From: an archaeon
GTDB taxonomy: Archaea; Thermoproteota; Thermoprotei_A; Marsarchaeales; Marsarchaeaceae
Direction of reading: 5' to 3'
NCBI GenBank assembly: GCA_902812505.1
Contig: CADDZQ010000010.1
Location: 1 to 33,853 of the forward strand
Length of the DNA: 33,853 nt
Below are positions 1 to 8,063 of the stretch, in pieces. Within the stretch, counting starts at the first letter, position 1, and each line of letters starts with the position of its first letter. The notes below the pieces were generated by a model. That model made no database searches, had not been told where the DNA came from, and was given only the letters and a program-made list of their open reading frames with translations. Made by a program: the position numbers and the translations under genes.

Positions 1-50
1 CTAAACCCCTCATACTCCTTCAGAAAGTCAACAACCAAACTCCTATCCAT
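1..50 (-). CDS. N-terminal fragment of an unidentified protein (runs off the left edge)
   Basis: Reading leftwards, an ATG at 50-48 opens a frame (MDRSLVVDFLKEYEGF) that runs off the window with no stop. The start is supported by a TATA-like box about 25-30 bases upstream, which would give a leaderless mRNA. Sixteen residues are too few to name a family. Only the existence of a gene start is claimed. Confidence 0.45.
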   Translation of the reverse strand, partial: MDRSLVVDFLKEYEGF

Positions 51-73
51 CTTTCCCTATTAAAAGGAAAACT

Positions 74-88
74 TATTAAAAAAGTTTC
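74..88 (-). promoter_or_regulatory. TATA-box promoter of the left-edge gene
   Basis: On the minus strand a purine-rich BRE-like AGGAAAC leads into TTTTTTAATAAG. It is centred about 28 bases upstream of the ATG at 50, the usual archaeal spacing for a leaderless transcript. Confidence 0.4.
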
Positions 89-318
89 CTTCTTAGAGAG
101 AAGACTATAAATAGAGCCAAACAAGAGCCTCATCTAGAATCCTGCGAGAACTCCTAAGAGCTTGTCTATGTACACATTTTACTTTCTACAGCTAAAGGGG
201 AAACCGCGCACAGAGGCCATAAGGATTACAACCACTTTCGCGGCGCCATTAGATCACCCAGACCCCACTTCGTGTTGTATTCGTAAATCGACCCACACCT
301 TCAATACCTTATTATATG

Positions 319-515
319 TTAGTGGCCTCTGATTCTGAGGCTCTTGAGCAACGCGGGATTTTCCTTGTCCCTGTCTGATCTCGTGAACAAGTATACAAAT
401 GCAGCCTTGGCTCCATTCTCGGCCTTCACCCTCGCTAGATAGTGTTCAGATAACAGTTTTCCACGCTTAACCACCGCGTTCAACGCTACCTAATCTGGAC
501 ACCATCTCAGGTTGC
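319..515 (-). pseudogene. Decayed 3' part of an IS605-type tnpB gene
   Basis: The minus strand reads, with one frameshift, from a segment matching the TnpB region just before its zinc finger, into VKRGKLLSEHYLARVKAENG and then a stretch with RSDRDKENP and LLKSLRIRG. The last part resembles the RuvC-III motif DRDxNAAxNIL of TnpB, with the zinc-finger cysteines lost. Bases 438-506 match 16093-16161 at 48 of 69 positions without gaps by my hand count, and both resemble the intact tnpB at about 27241-27294. A TATA-like box and ATG (551-553) precede it, but the frame is broken. The rest of the 51-641 gap shows no gene I can support. Confidence 0.5.
438..506 (-). repeat. 69-bp degenerate repeat, copy 1 (tnpB relic)
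   Basis: It aligns gaplessly with 16093-16161; about 70% of bases agree by hand count. The outer parts (GATGGTGTYCAGATTAGG and GTGGAAAACYGTTATC) are best kept. It corresponds to the TnpB sequence around the FRRRLEW residues of the intact copy. Confidence 0.6.
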
Positions 516-604
516 TCCAAGCTTAAAGACGCCTTAAAGCACTGCGCGTGCATGTGTTTTGCATATAAGTGTTACCAAAATACGGGTGGATTTTCCGCCT
601 ACAC

Positions 605-613
605 GCTTATATT
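605..613 (+). promoter_or_regulatory. TATA box of flpA
   Basis: CTTATATTT is centred about 33 bases before the flpA ATG at 642, so transcription should start a few bases upstream of the start codon. Confidence 0.45.
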
Positions 614-641
614 TGTTGGCGGATGATTTGTTTGACGATAC

Positions 642-1322
642 ATGGCCACACCACTATTTGACGGCGTCTACCAAGTTGACGTGGAGGGATATGGGCAGCA
701 GTTAGCAACGCTAAACCTTGTGCCGGGTGTACGATCATACGGTGAGCGACTCATAAAGACCGACTTTGGGGAGCTAAGAGTCTGGGACCCCTATAGGAGT
801 AAGCTGGCCGCAGCGATAAGGAAAGGCATCCGCACAATGCCAATCACCACCGCCTCACGGGTTCTCTACCTTGGGGCGGCTGCTGGAACAACCGTGAGCC
901 ATATTTCAGACATTGTGGGCCCCAGTGGGGTGGTGTACGCCGTCGAGTTCTCGGCTAGGTCTATACGTGAATTACTCGTTGCCTGTGAGAACAGGCAGAA
1001 TGTAGTTCCAATCCTCGCCGACGCGAGACGACCCTTAGAGTACAGAAGGTACGTTGACTGTGTGGATGTGGTATACGCGGATGTGGCCCAGCCTGACCAA
1101 GCTGAAATCACTGTTGAGAACGCGAAGGTCTACCTAAGACGGGAGGGCTGGGTGGTGCTCAACATTAAAGCTAGAAGCGTAGATGTAGCCGTGGAGCCCA
1201 CAAAAGTATACGATCAGCAAAGGAGCGTCCTATTGGATGCCGGCTTCAAGATCATTGAGGAAGTCGAGCTTTCACCTTACGAAAAAGACCATGACTTCAT
1301 CATAGCCAAACTCACTCGATAA
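642..1322 (+). CDS. flpA: Fibrillarin-like rRNA/tRNA 2'-O-methyltransferase
   Basis: This is the catalytic subunit of archaeal C/D-box sRNPs, which methylate ribose 2'-OH groups of rRNA and tRNA using S-adenosylmethionine, guided by sRNAs. It is 226 residues, normal for the family. The SAM-binding loop LYLGAAAGT is at about 75-83, the acidic motif AVEFS at 100-104, ADARRP at 126-131 and DVAQPDQ at 147-153. The ATG at 642 is supported by the upstream TATA box. The usual partner gene nop5 is not next to it, as the next gene is on the other strand. The assignment is secure by family motifs. Confidence 0.93.
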   Translation: MATPLFDGVYQVDVEGYGQQLATLNLVPGVRSYGERLIKTDFGELRVWDPYRSKLAAAIRKGIRTMPITTASRVLYLGAAAGTTVSHISDIVGPSGVVYAVEFSARSIRELLVACENRQNVVPILADARRPLEYRRYVDCVDVVYADVAQPDQAEITVENAKVYLRREGWVVLNIKARSVDVAVEPTKVYDQQRSVLLDAGFKIIEEVELSPYEKDHDFIIAKLTR

Positions 1323-1431
1323 GCCTCAACAACGCTACGAACTCCATTTTAAGACCGAACAATGCATGGCTTACGCCGTGGTGTACCAAGCTCTTAATAC
1401 CTGCACGTGATTTTCGGGGGCTTGTTAGGCA

Positions 1432-2063
1432 TCACTCACGGACCCCTAGCGTCCTTCTTATACTCTTCCAAGTTGTACGCGCAAACTCTGGCAGAGAACC
1501 GGTCTTTACATAGTATTCTCTAATGAAGCGCATGGTGCGTGGGTCGCTTGGGTAGCCGCTACCAACATCGCCGTAAAACTTGTTTAGTTCAGCTATTCTC
1601 CTGTCACGTGTGACTTTTGCTACAATGGATGCCGCTGCGGTAACAGTGTATTTGGAATCAGCCTCATGCTCACTCACAAAAACTATGTTGGGCGCCCTCT
1701 TGGAGAGTTCCTCCCTGAATCTCTCCTCATCCACATCCACAGCATCAACATAAACCGTATTCACCCCAAGCCTTAACGATATCTGCGCCATCTTTATGAG
1801 CTCAAGCTGGTTGAGGTTGAGCCCATGCCTATATCTCGAATCAATCTCTTGGGGGCTTACTTCAACCACCTCTACCTTGTCGGCCACGCGCGTAATGACG
1901 GAGTAGAGCTTTTCCCTCCTGAAGGGGGAGAGCTGCTTAGAGTCCCGCACACCCATTCGCTTAAGCTCCTCTAAGAGTGAGTTTTTGAGCGCCACACCAG
2001 CAATCACAAGCGGCCCAAGGAGTGCCCCCCTACCCGCTTCGTCTATTCCACCAACACTTTCAT
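1432..2063 (-). CDS. rnhB: Ribonuclease HII with an apparent N-terminal frameshift
   Basis: It cleaves the RNA strand of RNA/DNA hybrids and misincorporated ribonucleotides. The 191 residues after the internal Met at 2007 include YVDAVDV and a HEADSKYTVTAAASIVAKV block carrying catalytic Asp residues. The essential N-terminal motif GIDEAGRGALLGPLVIAG lies upstream, in frame with 2007, but no ATG, GTG or TTG opens that frame after an upstream TAA near 2110. An ATG at 2063 reads MKVLV and then hits TAG. Adding one G in GGTGGAATAGAC would give a normal MKVLVGIDEAGRG start. So this is either a real frameshift, a sequencing or assembly error, or a non-standard start. It is transcribed divergently from trm1. 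Confidence 0.85.
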
Positions 2064-2139
2064 CAGTAGACAGGCTTTCTTCACCGTCTACGAAACACTT
2101 TGATAGGATTTAACAGTTTCGCACACATAGTGGGTTAAC

Positions 2140-3303
2140 GTGGACAGAGGGTTGTACACTAAGCAGGTAGTGGAGGGAAAGACGCTCCTATATGTCCCAG
2201 ATATAACCATGTATGCCAAGAAGGGTAAAAGGGTTGGACCGTGGAGTGCACCCGTATTCTATAACCCCAACGCCTCCGCTACGAGGGACATCAGTCTTGG
2301 GATAGTGGGTGCGTTGGGAAGCCGTCCGAATGTGCTTGACGCTATGTGTGGTATTGGTGCGCGTGGACTGAGGATAGCAGTGGAATCTAATGCGTCTGAG
2401 GTCGTGATTAACGACGTCAACCCCGATGCGTTAGAGCTTGCCTATAAGAGTATGGAGGCGAACGGGGTTGCGGGAAAAGTGGATGTTCAATCGGTTGGCG
2501 CCAACGCCCTATGCGCTGCCTACGATTATAGGGAGGGGTTCGACTACGTTGACGTAGACCCCTTCGGCTCGGTAGCGCCGTTTGTCACCACGGCTCTATT
2601 AGCGGTTAAACGCAGTGGGGTGCTCGGTGTTTGCTCGACGGATGCTGCAAACCTCTGTGGTAACAGACCAGAAGCGCTCTACAGGCTGTACTTCGCACGG
2701 AACACTTACACACTTGGGGTTAAAGAAGTTGGTTTAAGGATACTTATCGGCTACGTGGTGAGGGCTGCAGCTAGCATAGGGTTCGCTGCTTTACCGCTTC
2801 TGTGCTACCATTATGGAGACTACTTCAGATGCCACTTTAAACTCATTCGCACACTCAGCGCCGCCCAAGAGCTTATGAATCAAATAGGTTATCTCCACAG
2901 CTGCTCAGATGGAGCGAAATACTTGGATTCACCGCTCTGCAGTGAGTGTAAGCGTGGCTCAGAAGCCGGACCGCTCTGGACGGGGCACCTTTCATCAAGA
3001 GATTTTCTCGATTCGGTTCTAACAGAGCTTAAGAGAGTGGAATCACAGAGTGCGCCGGGAGCAGAGCGATTGTTGAGGACACTACGTGATGAGGATGAGG
3101 TCACTCTACCCTACGTTAACACCCACAAGCTCGTTAAGGGCTCTGATGTGAGCCCGCCCAGCACCCAAAGGTTGATTATAAAGCTACGCTCACAAGGTTA
3201 TGAGGCTAACCCTACACACTTCGATCCTAAAGCCGTCAAGACAAACGCACCACTCACACAACTCATGGAAGCCGCACGCTCAATCGGGGGCAAAACCGTT
3301 TAA
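2140..3303 (+). CDS. trm1: tRNA (guanine26-N2)-dimethyltransferase
   Basis: It makes N2,N2-dimethylguanosine at position 26 of tRNA from S-adenosylmethionine. It is 387 residues, normal for archaeal Trm1. The N-terminal part reads YNPNASATRDI. A SAM-binding loop VLDAMCGIGARGLR is at about 65-78, the catalytic VDVDPFGSVAPF near 137-148, and a Cys cluster (CSECKRG near 267) is typical of the C-terminal domain. The start is GTG at 2140, since the conserved sequence begins soon after. The AIR-synthase-like gene follows after 24 bases and is probably cotranscribed. Confidence 0.92.
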   Translation: MDRGLYTKQVVEGKTLLYVPDITMYAKKGKRVGPWSAPVFYNPNASATRDISLGIVGALGSRPNVLDAMCGIGARGLRIAVESNASEVVINDVNPDALELAYKSMEANGVAGKVDVQSVGANALCAAYDYREGFDYVDVDPFGSVAPFVTTALLAVKRSGVLGVCSTDAANLCGNRPEALYRLYFARNTYTLGVKEVGLRILIGYVVRAAASIGFAALPLLCYHYGDYFRCHFKLIRTLSAAQELMNQIGYLHSCSDGAKYLDSPLCSECKRGSEAGPLWTGHLSSRDFLDSVLTELKRVESQSAPGAERLLRTLRDEDEVTLPYVNTHKLVKGSDVSPPSTQRLIIKLRSQGYEANPTHFDPKAVKTNAPLTQLMEAARSIGGKTV

Positions 3304-3327
3304 ACCACGCTAACTGTTTGTTTTTAT

Positions 3328-4707
3328 ATGGTTGATTTAGAGTTCCTCGCAAACAGACTACTCGACTCGGATAGGGAGCTTGCCAAAACGAAGCTCGCGG
3401 AGGAATATGTGCTTGCAAAGAACATGGATAGGGAAACAGCTTCGACGTTCGCTGAGGCGGTACTAGAAGAAGTCGAACGTAGTAGGAGAAAGCCTCACAA
3501 TTCTTTTGTAAGGGATGTTCTGGGTCTCCATTCAAGCGGTGTGAGAGCCGGTGTATTCGGCGTCGGCTCGCGTGGTGAGGGTGACTTCCTAGTCCACTCA
3601 CTCATCGCACGAATCGCACACACAGCCAACAAGCACTCTAAGTTGAGGGTGGTCCTCGAACCAGTGGACCACGATGATGTTGGTGGCGTAGCCCTCAACG
3701 GGGGTGCTGTTGTTGGCTCAATTGATGGAGCCCATTCGAGGCTTAGCGGATACCCATTCCTTATGGGTTTCCACGTGGCACGTGCAGCCCTACGTGATGT
3801 TTGCGTCAAGGGTGCAACACCCCTATTCATGGTGGACGACGTCCACCTTGCTGATGACGGGGATATCTCGAAGATACTCGAGTTTGTAGCCGGGGTTGCC
3901 GCCGTGTCGGAGATAAGCGGGGTTCCACTGGTGAGCGGTAGCACCCTCAGGGTTGGGGGAGACATGGTTTTGGGTGACAGATTGGTTGGGGCAGTGGGCT
4001 GTGTGGGCTACTCGTATTCGGGGGTGAAAGTCAAGAATAGTGCTCGGGTTGGAGATGAGTTAATAATGACCGAGGGTAGTGGTGGCGGCACAATCTCCAC
4101 TACAGCCATATACTCGGGTCACCCGGATATAGTAGCCGAGACCCTGAACCTAGACTTCTACTTTGCATCGGAAGCACTCAGAGAGGCCGGGTTATTCCGC
4201 AAACTCCACGCCGTTACCGATGTGACCAACGGGGGGCTAAGGGGAGACCTTCAGACAGCGGCGGACAAGTCGTCTGTTAGAATAGTGGTCGACCAGGGAA
4301 AAATCAACTCACTAATCAACCCAAAAGTTCACAGAATGCTACGTGAACTTGGCGTCGACCCCTTAGGGTTATCGCTTGACTCATTGCTGCTATTTAGCCC
4401 CCCAAAGCTCACCGATACAGTCCTACAAGAGCTAAAACGAGCTGGTGTTAGAGGTGACATCATCGGCAGAGTCGAAGCCGGTAGGGGTTGCTATATAGTT
4501 AGGGATGGAGCAGAAAGTCCTCTTACACCACTCTTCAGAGAGTCACCCTATACGAAAATCAAAAAACTCGTAGGAACCGAGCCCCCGGAGCGCAAAAAGG
4601 AGATGGGGGAACTTCTCGAGCACGCCGCGAACGAGGCGCTTAGAAAAAAGGCAAGAGTTGTAAGACGTGTGCTACTCAAGTATAGGAAGCGAGGGCTAGG
4701 CTCTTAA
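3328..4707 (+). CDS. AIR synthase-related protein (PurM/HypE/SelD-like superfamily)
   Basis: It is 459 residues. A helical N-terminal segment of about 75 residues precedes a PurM-like ATP-binding domain with DHDDVGG near 111 and IDGAHSRL near 130. DVCVKGATPLFMVDDVHL around 160 matches the 'DixamGa.P' region of this superfamily, and a PurM C-terminal-like domain contains GSGGGTIST and TDVTNGGLRGD. These enzymes use ATP to activate an amide, acid or selenide, but the substrate here is unknown. The last ~45 residues are strongly basic (ERKKEMGELLEHAANEALRK, then KYRKRGLGS), which is unusual. The gene ends overlapping the convergent mptG by 12 bases. The superfamily is secure and the function is not. 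Confidence 0.8.
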   Translation: MVDLEFLANRLLDSDRELAKTKLAEEYVLAKNMDRETASTFAEAVLEEVERSRRKPHNSFVRDVLGLHSSGVRAGVFGVGSRGEGDFLVHSLIARIAHTANKHSKLRVVLEPVDHDDVGGVALNGGAVVGSIDGAHSRLSGYPFLMGFHVARAALRDVCVKGATPLFMVDDVHLADDGDISKILEFVAGVAAVSEISGVPLVSGSTLRVGGDMVLGDRLVGAVGCVGYSYSGVKVKNSARVGDELIMTEGSGGGTISTTAIYSGHPDIVAETLNLDFYFASEALREAGLFRKLHAVTDVTNGGLRGDLQTAADKSSVRIVVDQGKINSLINPKVHRMLRELGVDPLGLSLDSLLLFSPPKLTDTVLQELKRAGVRGDIIGRVEAGRGCYIVRDGAESPLTPLFRESPYTKIKKLVGTEPPERKKEMGELLEHAANEALRKKARVVRRVLLKYRKRGLGS

Positions 4708-5667
4708 TAGGCTCGCCCCACCCCCCCAAGGAGAGCAGATGTACTTCTTATAGGCAACATGGTCTATTCCTTCGGCTAGTCTATTGGCCTCCCTGTCACC
4801 CTTAACCAAAAAGTACACCGCTGGGCCAAACGAACTCATACCCGCTCCAGCCGCCCCAAGCCTTAACCCTTCACTGATCGTCTCCAATACAGATTGGGAC
4901 TGAGACTCGAGCTCACGCTTTTTGAAACCAGTCTGCTGAAGCATGTTTATTGCCTCACCGAACTCCTCCAAGTTACCTTCAACCACCGCTGGGAGTAGCT
5001 TGAGTAGCACAACTCTAGAAACCAAGCCCACCTCCTCCGCTGGTAGTGGTGACACCCTCTCGAAAACACTCTTCTCAACTTCCCCGTAAACCTTCTTTCC
5101 ACCCCTGGGCACCACAACCACAAATCTCCAATCGGTTGGAAGACACATCTTGACGATGGGTTTCGCCGCCTCAAACCCTTCAGAATAATCGGATGACGTG
5201 AAACCCGTTTTACCATTTGGGCCGAAACGGTGGCCACCGTCAACTATAAGTGAGCCTCCCCCCTCAAACCCGGCTACCCCTATACCCGAAGTGCCACCCC
5301 TACCCATTATGCGCGCCAACTCCCGCACAGAGTACCCGAGACCCATTAACTCTGAGAGCGACCTAGCCACGCTGAGTGCGAGCTGGGTGGTGGAGCCCAA
5401 CCCAACATGCCTCTCAAAGCACTCATCCGTCTTGAGCTCAACGCTCATCGTTCTGGGAACAGTTTGAAAGAATTTTTTTGCGAACGGGAGAAGCTCCTCA
5501 TTGATAACATCCCTACTCGCTTTGCGCGCAACCACACGCACAACTGGCTGGGAGAGGATTATACCCACGCTACCGTCCACCCTACCGATGGACCCATTTA
5601 GGTCAATCAAGCACACGTGCAGTCTCGCGTGTGCCTCGACACCCACGGAATCACTCAAGGCCAGCAC
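4696..5667 (-). CDS. mptG: Beta-ribofuranosylaminobenzene 5'-phosphate synthase (GHMP-kinase fold)
   Basis: This is the first committed step of the tetrahydromethanopterin arm: it joins PRPP and p-hydroxybenzoate/p-aminobenzoate to make beta-RFA-P. It is 323 residues, normal length. The visible family features are ARLHVCLIDLNGSIGR near the N-terminus, LGSTTQLALSVARSL (ATP-loop equivalent), and MGRGGTSGIGVAGFEGGG, a signature of this synthase rather than of ordinary sugar kinases. A glycine-rich GAAGAGMSSFGP lies near the C-terminus. It implies an organism that uses H4MPT-type C1 carriers. It is convergent with the AIR-synthase-like gene. Confidence 0.87.
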   Translation of the reverse strand: MLALSDSVGVEAHARLHVCLIDLNGSIGRVDGSVGIILSQPVVRVVARKASRDVINEELLPFAKKFFQTVPRTMSVELKTDECFERHVGLGSTTQLALSVARSLSELMGLGYSVRELARIMGRGGTSGIGVAGFEGGGSLIVDGGHRFGPNGKTGFTSSDYSEGFEAAKPIVKMCLPTDWRFVVVVPRGGKKVYGEVEKSVFERVSPLPAEEVGLVSRVVLLKLLPAVVEGNLEEFGEAINMLQQTGFKKRELESQSQSVLETISEGLRLGAAGAGMSSFGPAVYFLVKGDREANRLAEGIDHVAYKKYICSPWGGGASLLRA

Positions 5668-5770
5668 ATCCTAGTGTGAGCTAAACCCAGCCCTAAACCA
5701 TACGCACACTCAAACAACACCCAACACATTCTCACTGTGCATGCTCAACGGGGTTTCCCGCGTCTTAACG

Positions 5771-7927
5771 CTACGAGACGCCGAACCTCTGCTGGGTCTG
5801 CGTGCTACGCACAAGCTCAATAGACTTACCCTGACTAGGCTTGACGGTTTTGAGGGCCTCCAACAGGTGCTCAGCCCTAAGCTTCGGCTCTGCGCCATCC
5901 TTCTCCTTAAGCTCTATGTACTCCCTTATTGCAAGCTGCACCGCCCTGTCAACCACGCCTTTAAGGTCAGCACCACTATAACCCTCGGTTAACTGGGACA
6001 ACCTAAGGTAGTCTATATTCTCATCATGAGGATGCTTGTTCACGTAGAGTTTGATGATAGCACTCCTCGCTGAGAGGTCGGGTAACGGCACGTAGAGGAT
6101 CTTATCGAACCTACCAGGACGTAGAAGCGCTGGGTCCACTAGCTCTGGCCTATTAGTGGCCGCCATAACAACCACACCGTTAAGCTTAACCAAACCGTCC
6201 AGCTCCGTTAGCAGCTGGCTCACAAGCCTCTCGCTCACATGGTTATCCTCAGCCGACCTCACGGGCGCGAGCGCTTCTATCTCATCGAAGAATATAATGC
6301 ATGGCGCCGCCTGCTTAGCCCTCCTGAAAACCTCCCTCAAAGCCTTCTCACTTTCACCCACCCACTTAGAAAGGAGGTCTGAGCTTGTGACCGTGATAAA
6401 GTTAGCCCTACTCTCGGAGGCCACGGCGCGGGCGATAAGAGTCTTACCGGTACCCGGAGGACCATAAAGAAGAATACCCTTGGGGAGCTCGGCGTTTATC
6501 TTAGTGTATAACTCGGGATACTTGAGCGGCCACTCTATGGACTCCATAAGCTCCCTTTTAACGTCCTGTAAGCCCACCACATCATCCCACTTCGTAGTCG
6601 GTACCTCTATTCTGAACTCCCTCAGAGCCGAAGGCTCGATCTCCTTTATGGCTGCCAAGAAATCACTTCTAGTTACAGCGATCGATAGGTCGAGGTCGCT
6701 CATCCCGTAGAGCAAGTCCTGCGTCTTCCTCTTCAGCGCTTGGAGGGTTGCCTCACGCACAAGCGCCGCTAGGTCGGCGCCCACGAAGCCGTTAGTGAGC
6801 TCCGCAATCTCCTCCATATTCACATCAGAGGCAAGCGGAAGCCTCCGCGTGTGAACCCTTAATATCTCAAGCCTCGCTGGTGCGTCGGGCGCAGGTATCT
6901 CTATCTCCCTGTCAAACCTACCAGGCCTCCTAAGCGCGGGGTCAACTGCGTTTGGCCTGTTGGTCGCACCGATCACCACAACCTTATCGCTGGGGGAGAG
7001 CCCATCCATGAGTGTTAGAAGCTGGGACACGATCCTCCGCTCAACCTCTGTGGAGGTGTTATCCCGGCTGGGTGCTAGCGAATCTATTTCATCCACGAAT
7101 ATTATTGACGGCGCCGTCTTCTCAGCCTCCTTAAATATATCCCTTAACCTCTTCTCGCTTTCACCATAGTACTTACTACCGATTTCGGGTCCACTTATAA
7201 GATAAAAGTTAGCCTTAACGGTGTTGGCCACGGCGCGGGCGATAAGAGTCTTACCGGTACCCGGAGGACCATAAAGAAGAATACCCTTGGGAGGCCTGAT
7301 AGAGAACGTCCTAAAAAGCTCTGGTCTAAGAAGGGGTAACTCAACGAGCTCTCGTAGCTTCTGTATCTGCTTTGTCAGTCCGCCAATATCTTCGAATGTC
7401 ACGAGTGGGACGCCTTTCGGCTGAACCTTAGATGGCTCCCTGATCATCTCGATCTTAGTGTTATAACCAACCACAACCGCCTCCTCCTGTGGTGAGTAGT
7501 CCTCCACAGCCGAGTTGATTATCTTGCCTCCGACACGCACGCTTATTATGTTGCCTCTACACAGTGGCCTACCGCGGATCGAGATCATGACCTCCCTGAG
7601 GTCTGGTTGCCCCTTGAAGTCTTCGGGGTAGCCGAGCACTATCCTCTCAGCGGTCTTGGGCTCGATTTTGCGCACAACCACACGGTCGCCCAAGGTCACA
7701 CCCATGTTGAGCAGGGTTTCCTCGTCAACCTTCATAACCCTTCTCCCATAATCGCGTGAATCGGATGGTAAAACTATAAGGCCTGTACGTCTGTATCCAA
7801 TGGCCAAAACCGGGTCGTTGGCCGATAATCCAAGCTCCTCCATTATCTTGGGGTCAATCTGGGCAATACCCCTCCCCCAGAACTTCCTATCCAGCGATTC
7901 AAGCTTGACTAGTGCTTGTCCACCCAC
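5771..7927 (-). CDS. cdc48: CDC48/VCP-type AAA+ ATPase
   Basis: This hexameric unfoldase extracts and unfolds proteins, often for the proteasome. From the chosen start it has 718 residues. A double-psi barrel N-domain (FWGRGIAQIDP at its start) is followed by two AAA domains, each with Walker A GPPGTGKT. The Walker B motifs are IIFVDEIDSLAP (D1) and IIFFDEIEALAP (D2), with arginine-finger segments RRPGRFD and LRPGRFD. The open frame extends to an ATG at 8023, but the extra 32 residues are unlike the family and span TATA-like sequence. A GTG at 7927 (VGGQALVKLESLD) fits better. D1 and D2 share an exact 66-bp DNA repeat. Confidence 0.95.
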   Translation of the reverse strand: MGGQALVKLESLDRKFWGRGIAQIDPKIMEELGLSANDPVLAIGYRRTGLIVLPSDSRDYGRRVMKVDEETLLNMGVTLGDRVVVRKIEPKTAERIVLGYPEDFKGQPDLREVMISIRGRPLCRGNIISVRVGGKIINSAVEDYSPQEEAVVVGYNTKIEMIREPSKVQPKGVPLVTFEDIGGLTKQIQKLRELVELPLLRPELFRTFSIRPPKGILLYGPPGTGKTLIARAVANTVKANFYLISGPEIGSKYYGESEKRLRDIFKEAEKTAPSIIFVDEIDSLAPSRDNTSTEVERRIVSQLLTLMDGLSPSDKVVVIGATNRPNAVDPALRRPGRFDREIEIPAPDAPARLEILRVHTRRLPLASDVNMEEIAELTNGFVGADLAALVREATLQALKRKTQDLLYGMSDLDLSIAVTRSDFLAAIKEIEPSALREFRIEVPTTKWDDVVGLQDVKRELMESIEWPLKYPELYTKINAELPKGILLYGPPGTGKTLIARAVASESRANFITVTSSDLLSKWVGESEKALREVFRRAKQAAPCIIFFDEIEALAPVRSAEDNHVSERLVSQLLTELDGLVKLNGVVVMAATNRPELVDPALLRPGRFDKILYVPLPDLSARSAIIKLYVNKHPHDENIDYLRLSQLTEGYSGADLKGVVDRAVQLAIREYIELKEKDGAEPKLRAEHLLEALKTVKPSQGKSIELVRSTQTQQRFGVS
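6419..6484 (-). repeat. Exact 66-bp intragenic repeat, D2 copy
   Basis: It is identical base for base to 7226-7291. It encodes the Walker A segment PKGILLYGPPGTGKTLIARA plus flanking residues of the second AAA domain of cdc48. Identity includes all synonymous positions and ends abruptly on both sides. Confidence 0.9.
7226..7291 (-). repeat. Exact 66-bp intragenic repeat, D1 copy
   Basis: This is the Walker A segment of the first AAA domain of cdc48. It is identical to 6419-6484. Confidence 0.9.
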
Positions 7928-8033
7928 ACTTAACCAATTATTATAGTGTGCACCAATGTTAAATCGTTTTTGCAAGAACGCTTCAAACCTTCGTGGAAAA
8001 CAGGTCAGAAGCTTTGGTGACAATTCAGCAAAC

Positions 8034-8046
8034 TTATCTTAAACCT
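8034..8046 (+). promoter_or_regulatory. TATA box of the inositol-phosphate synthase gene
   Basis: CTTATCTTAAAC is centred about 25 bases before the ATG at 8064, in the region divergent with cdc48. Confidence 0.4.
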
Positions 8047-8063
8047 AAGAATTCTGGTAATAC

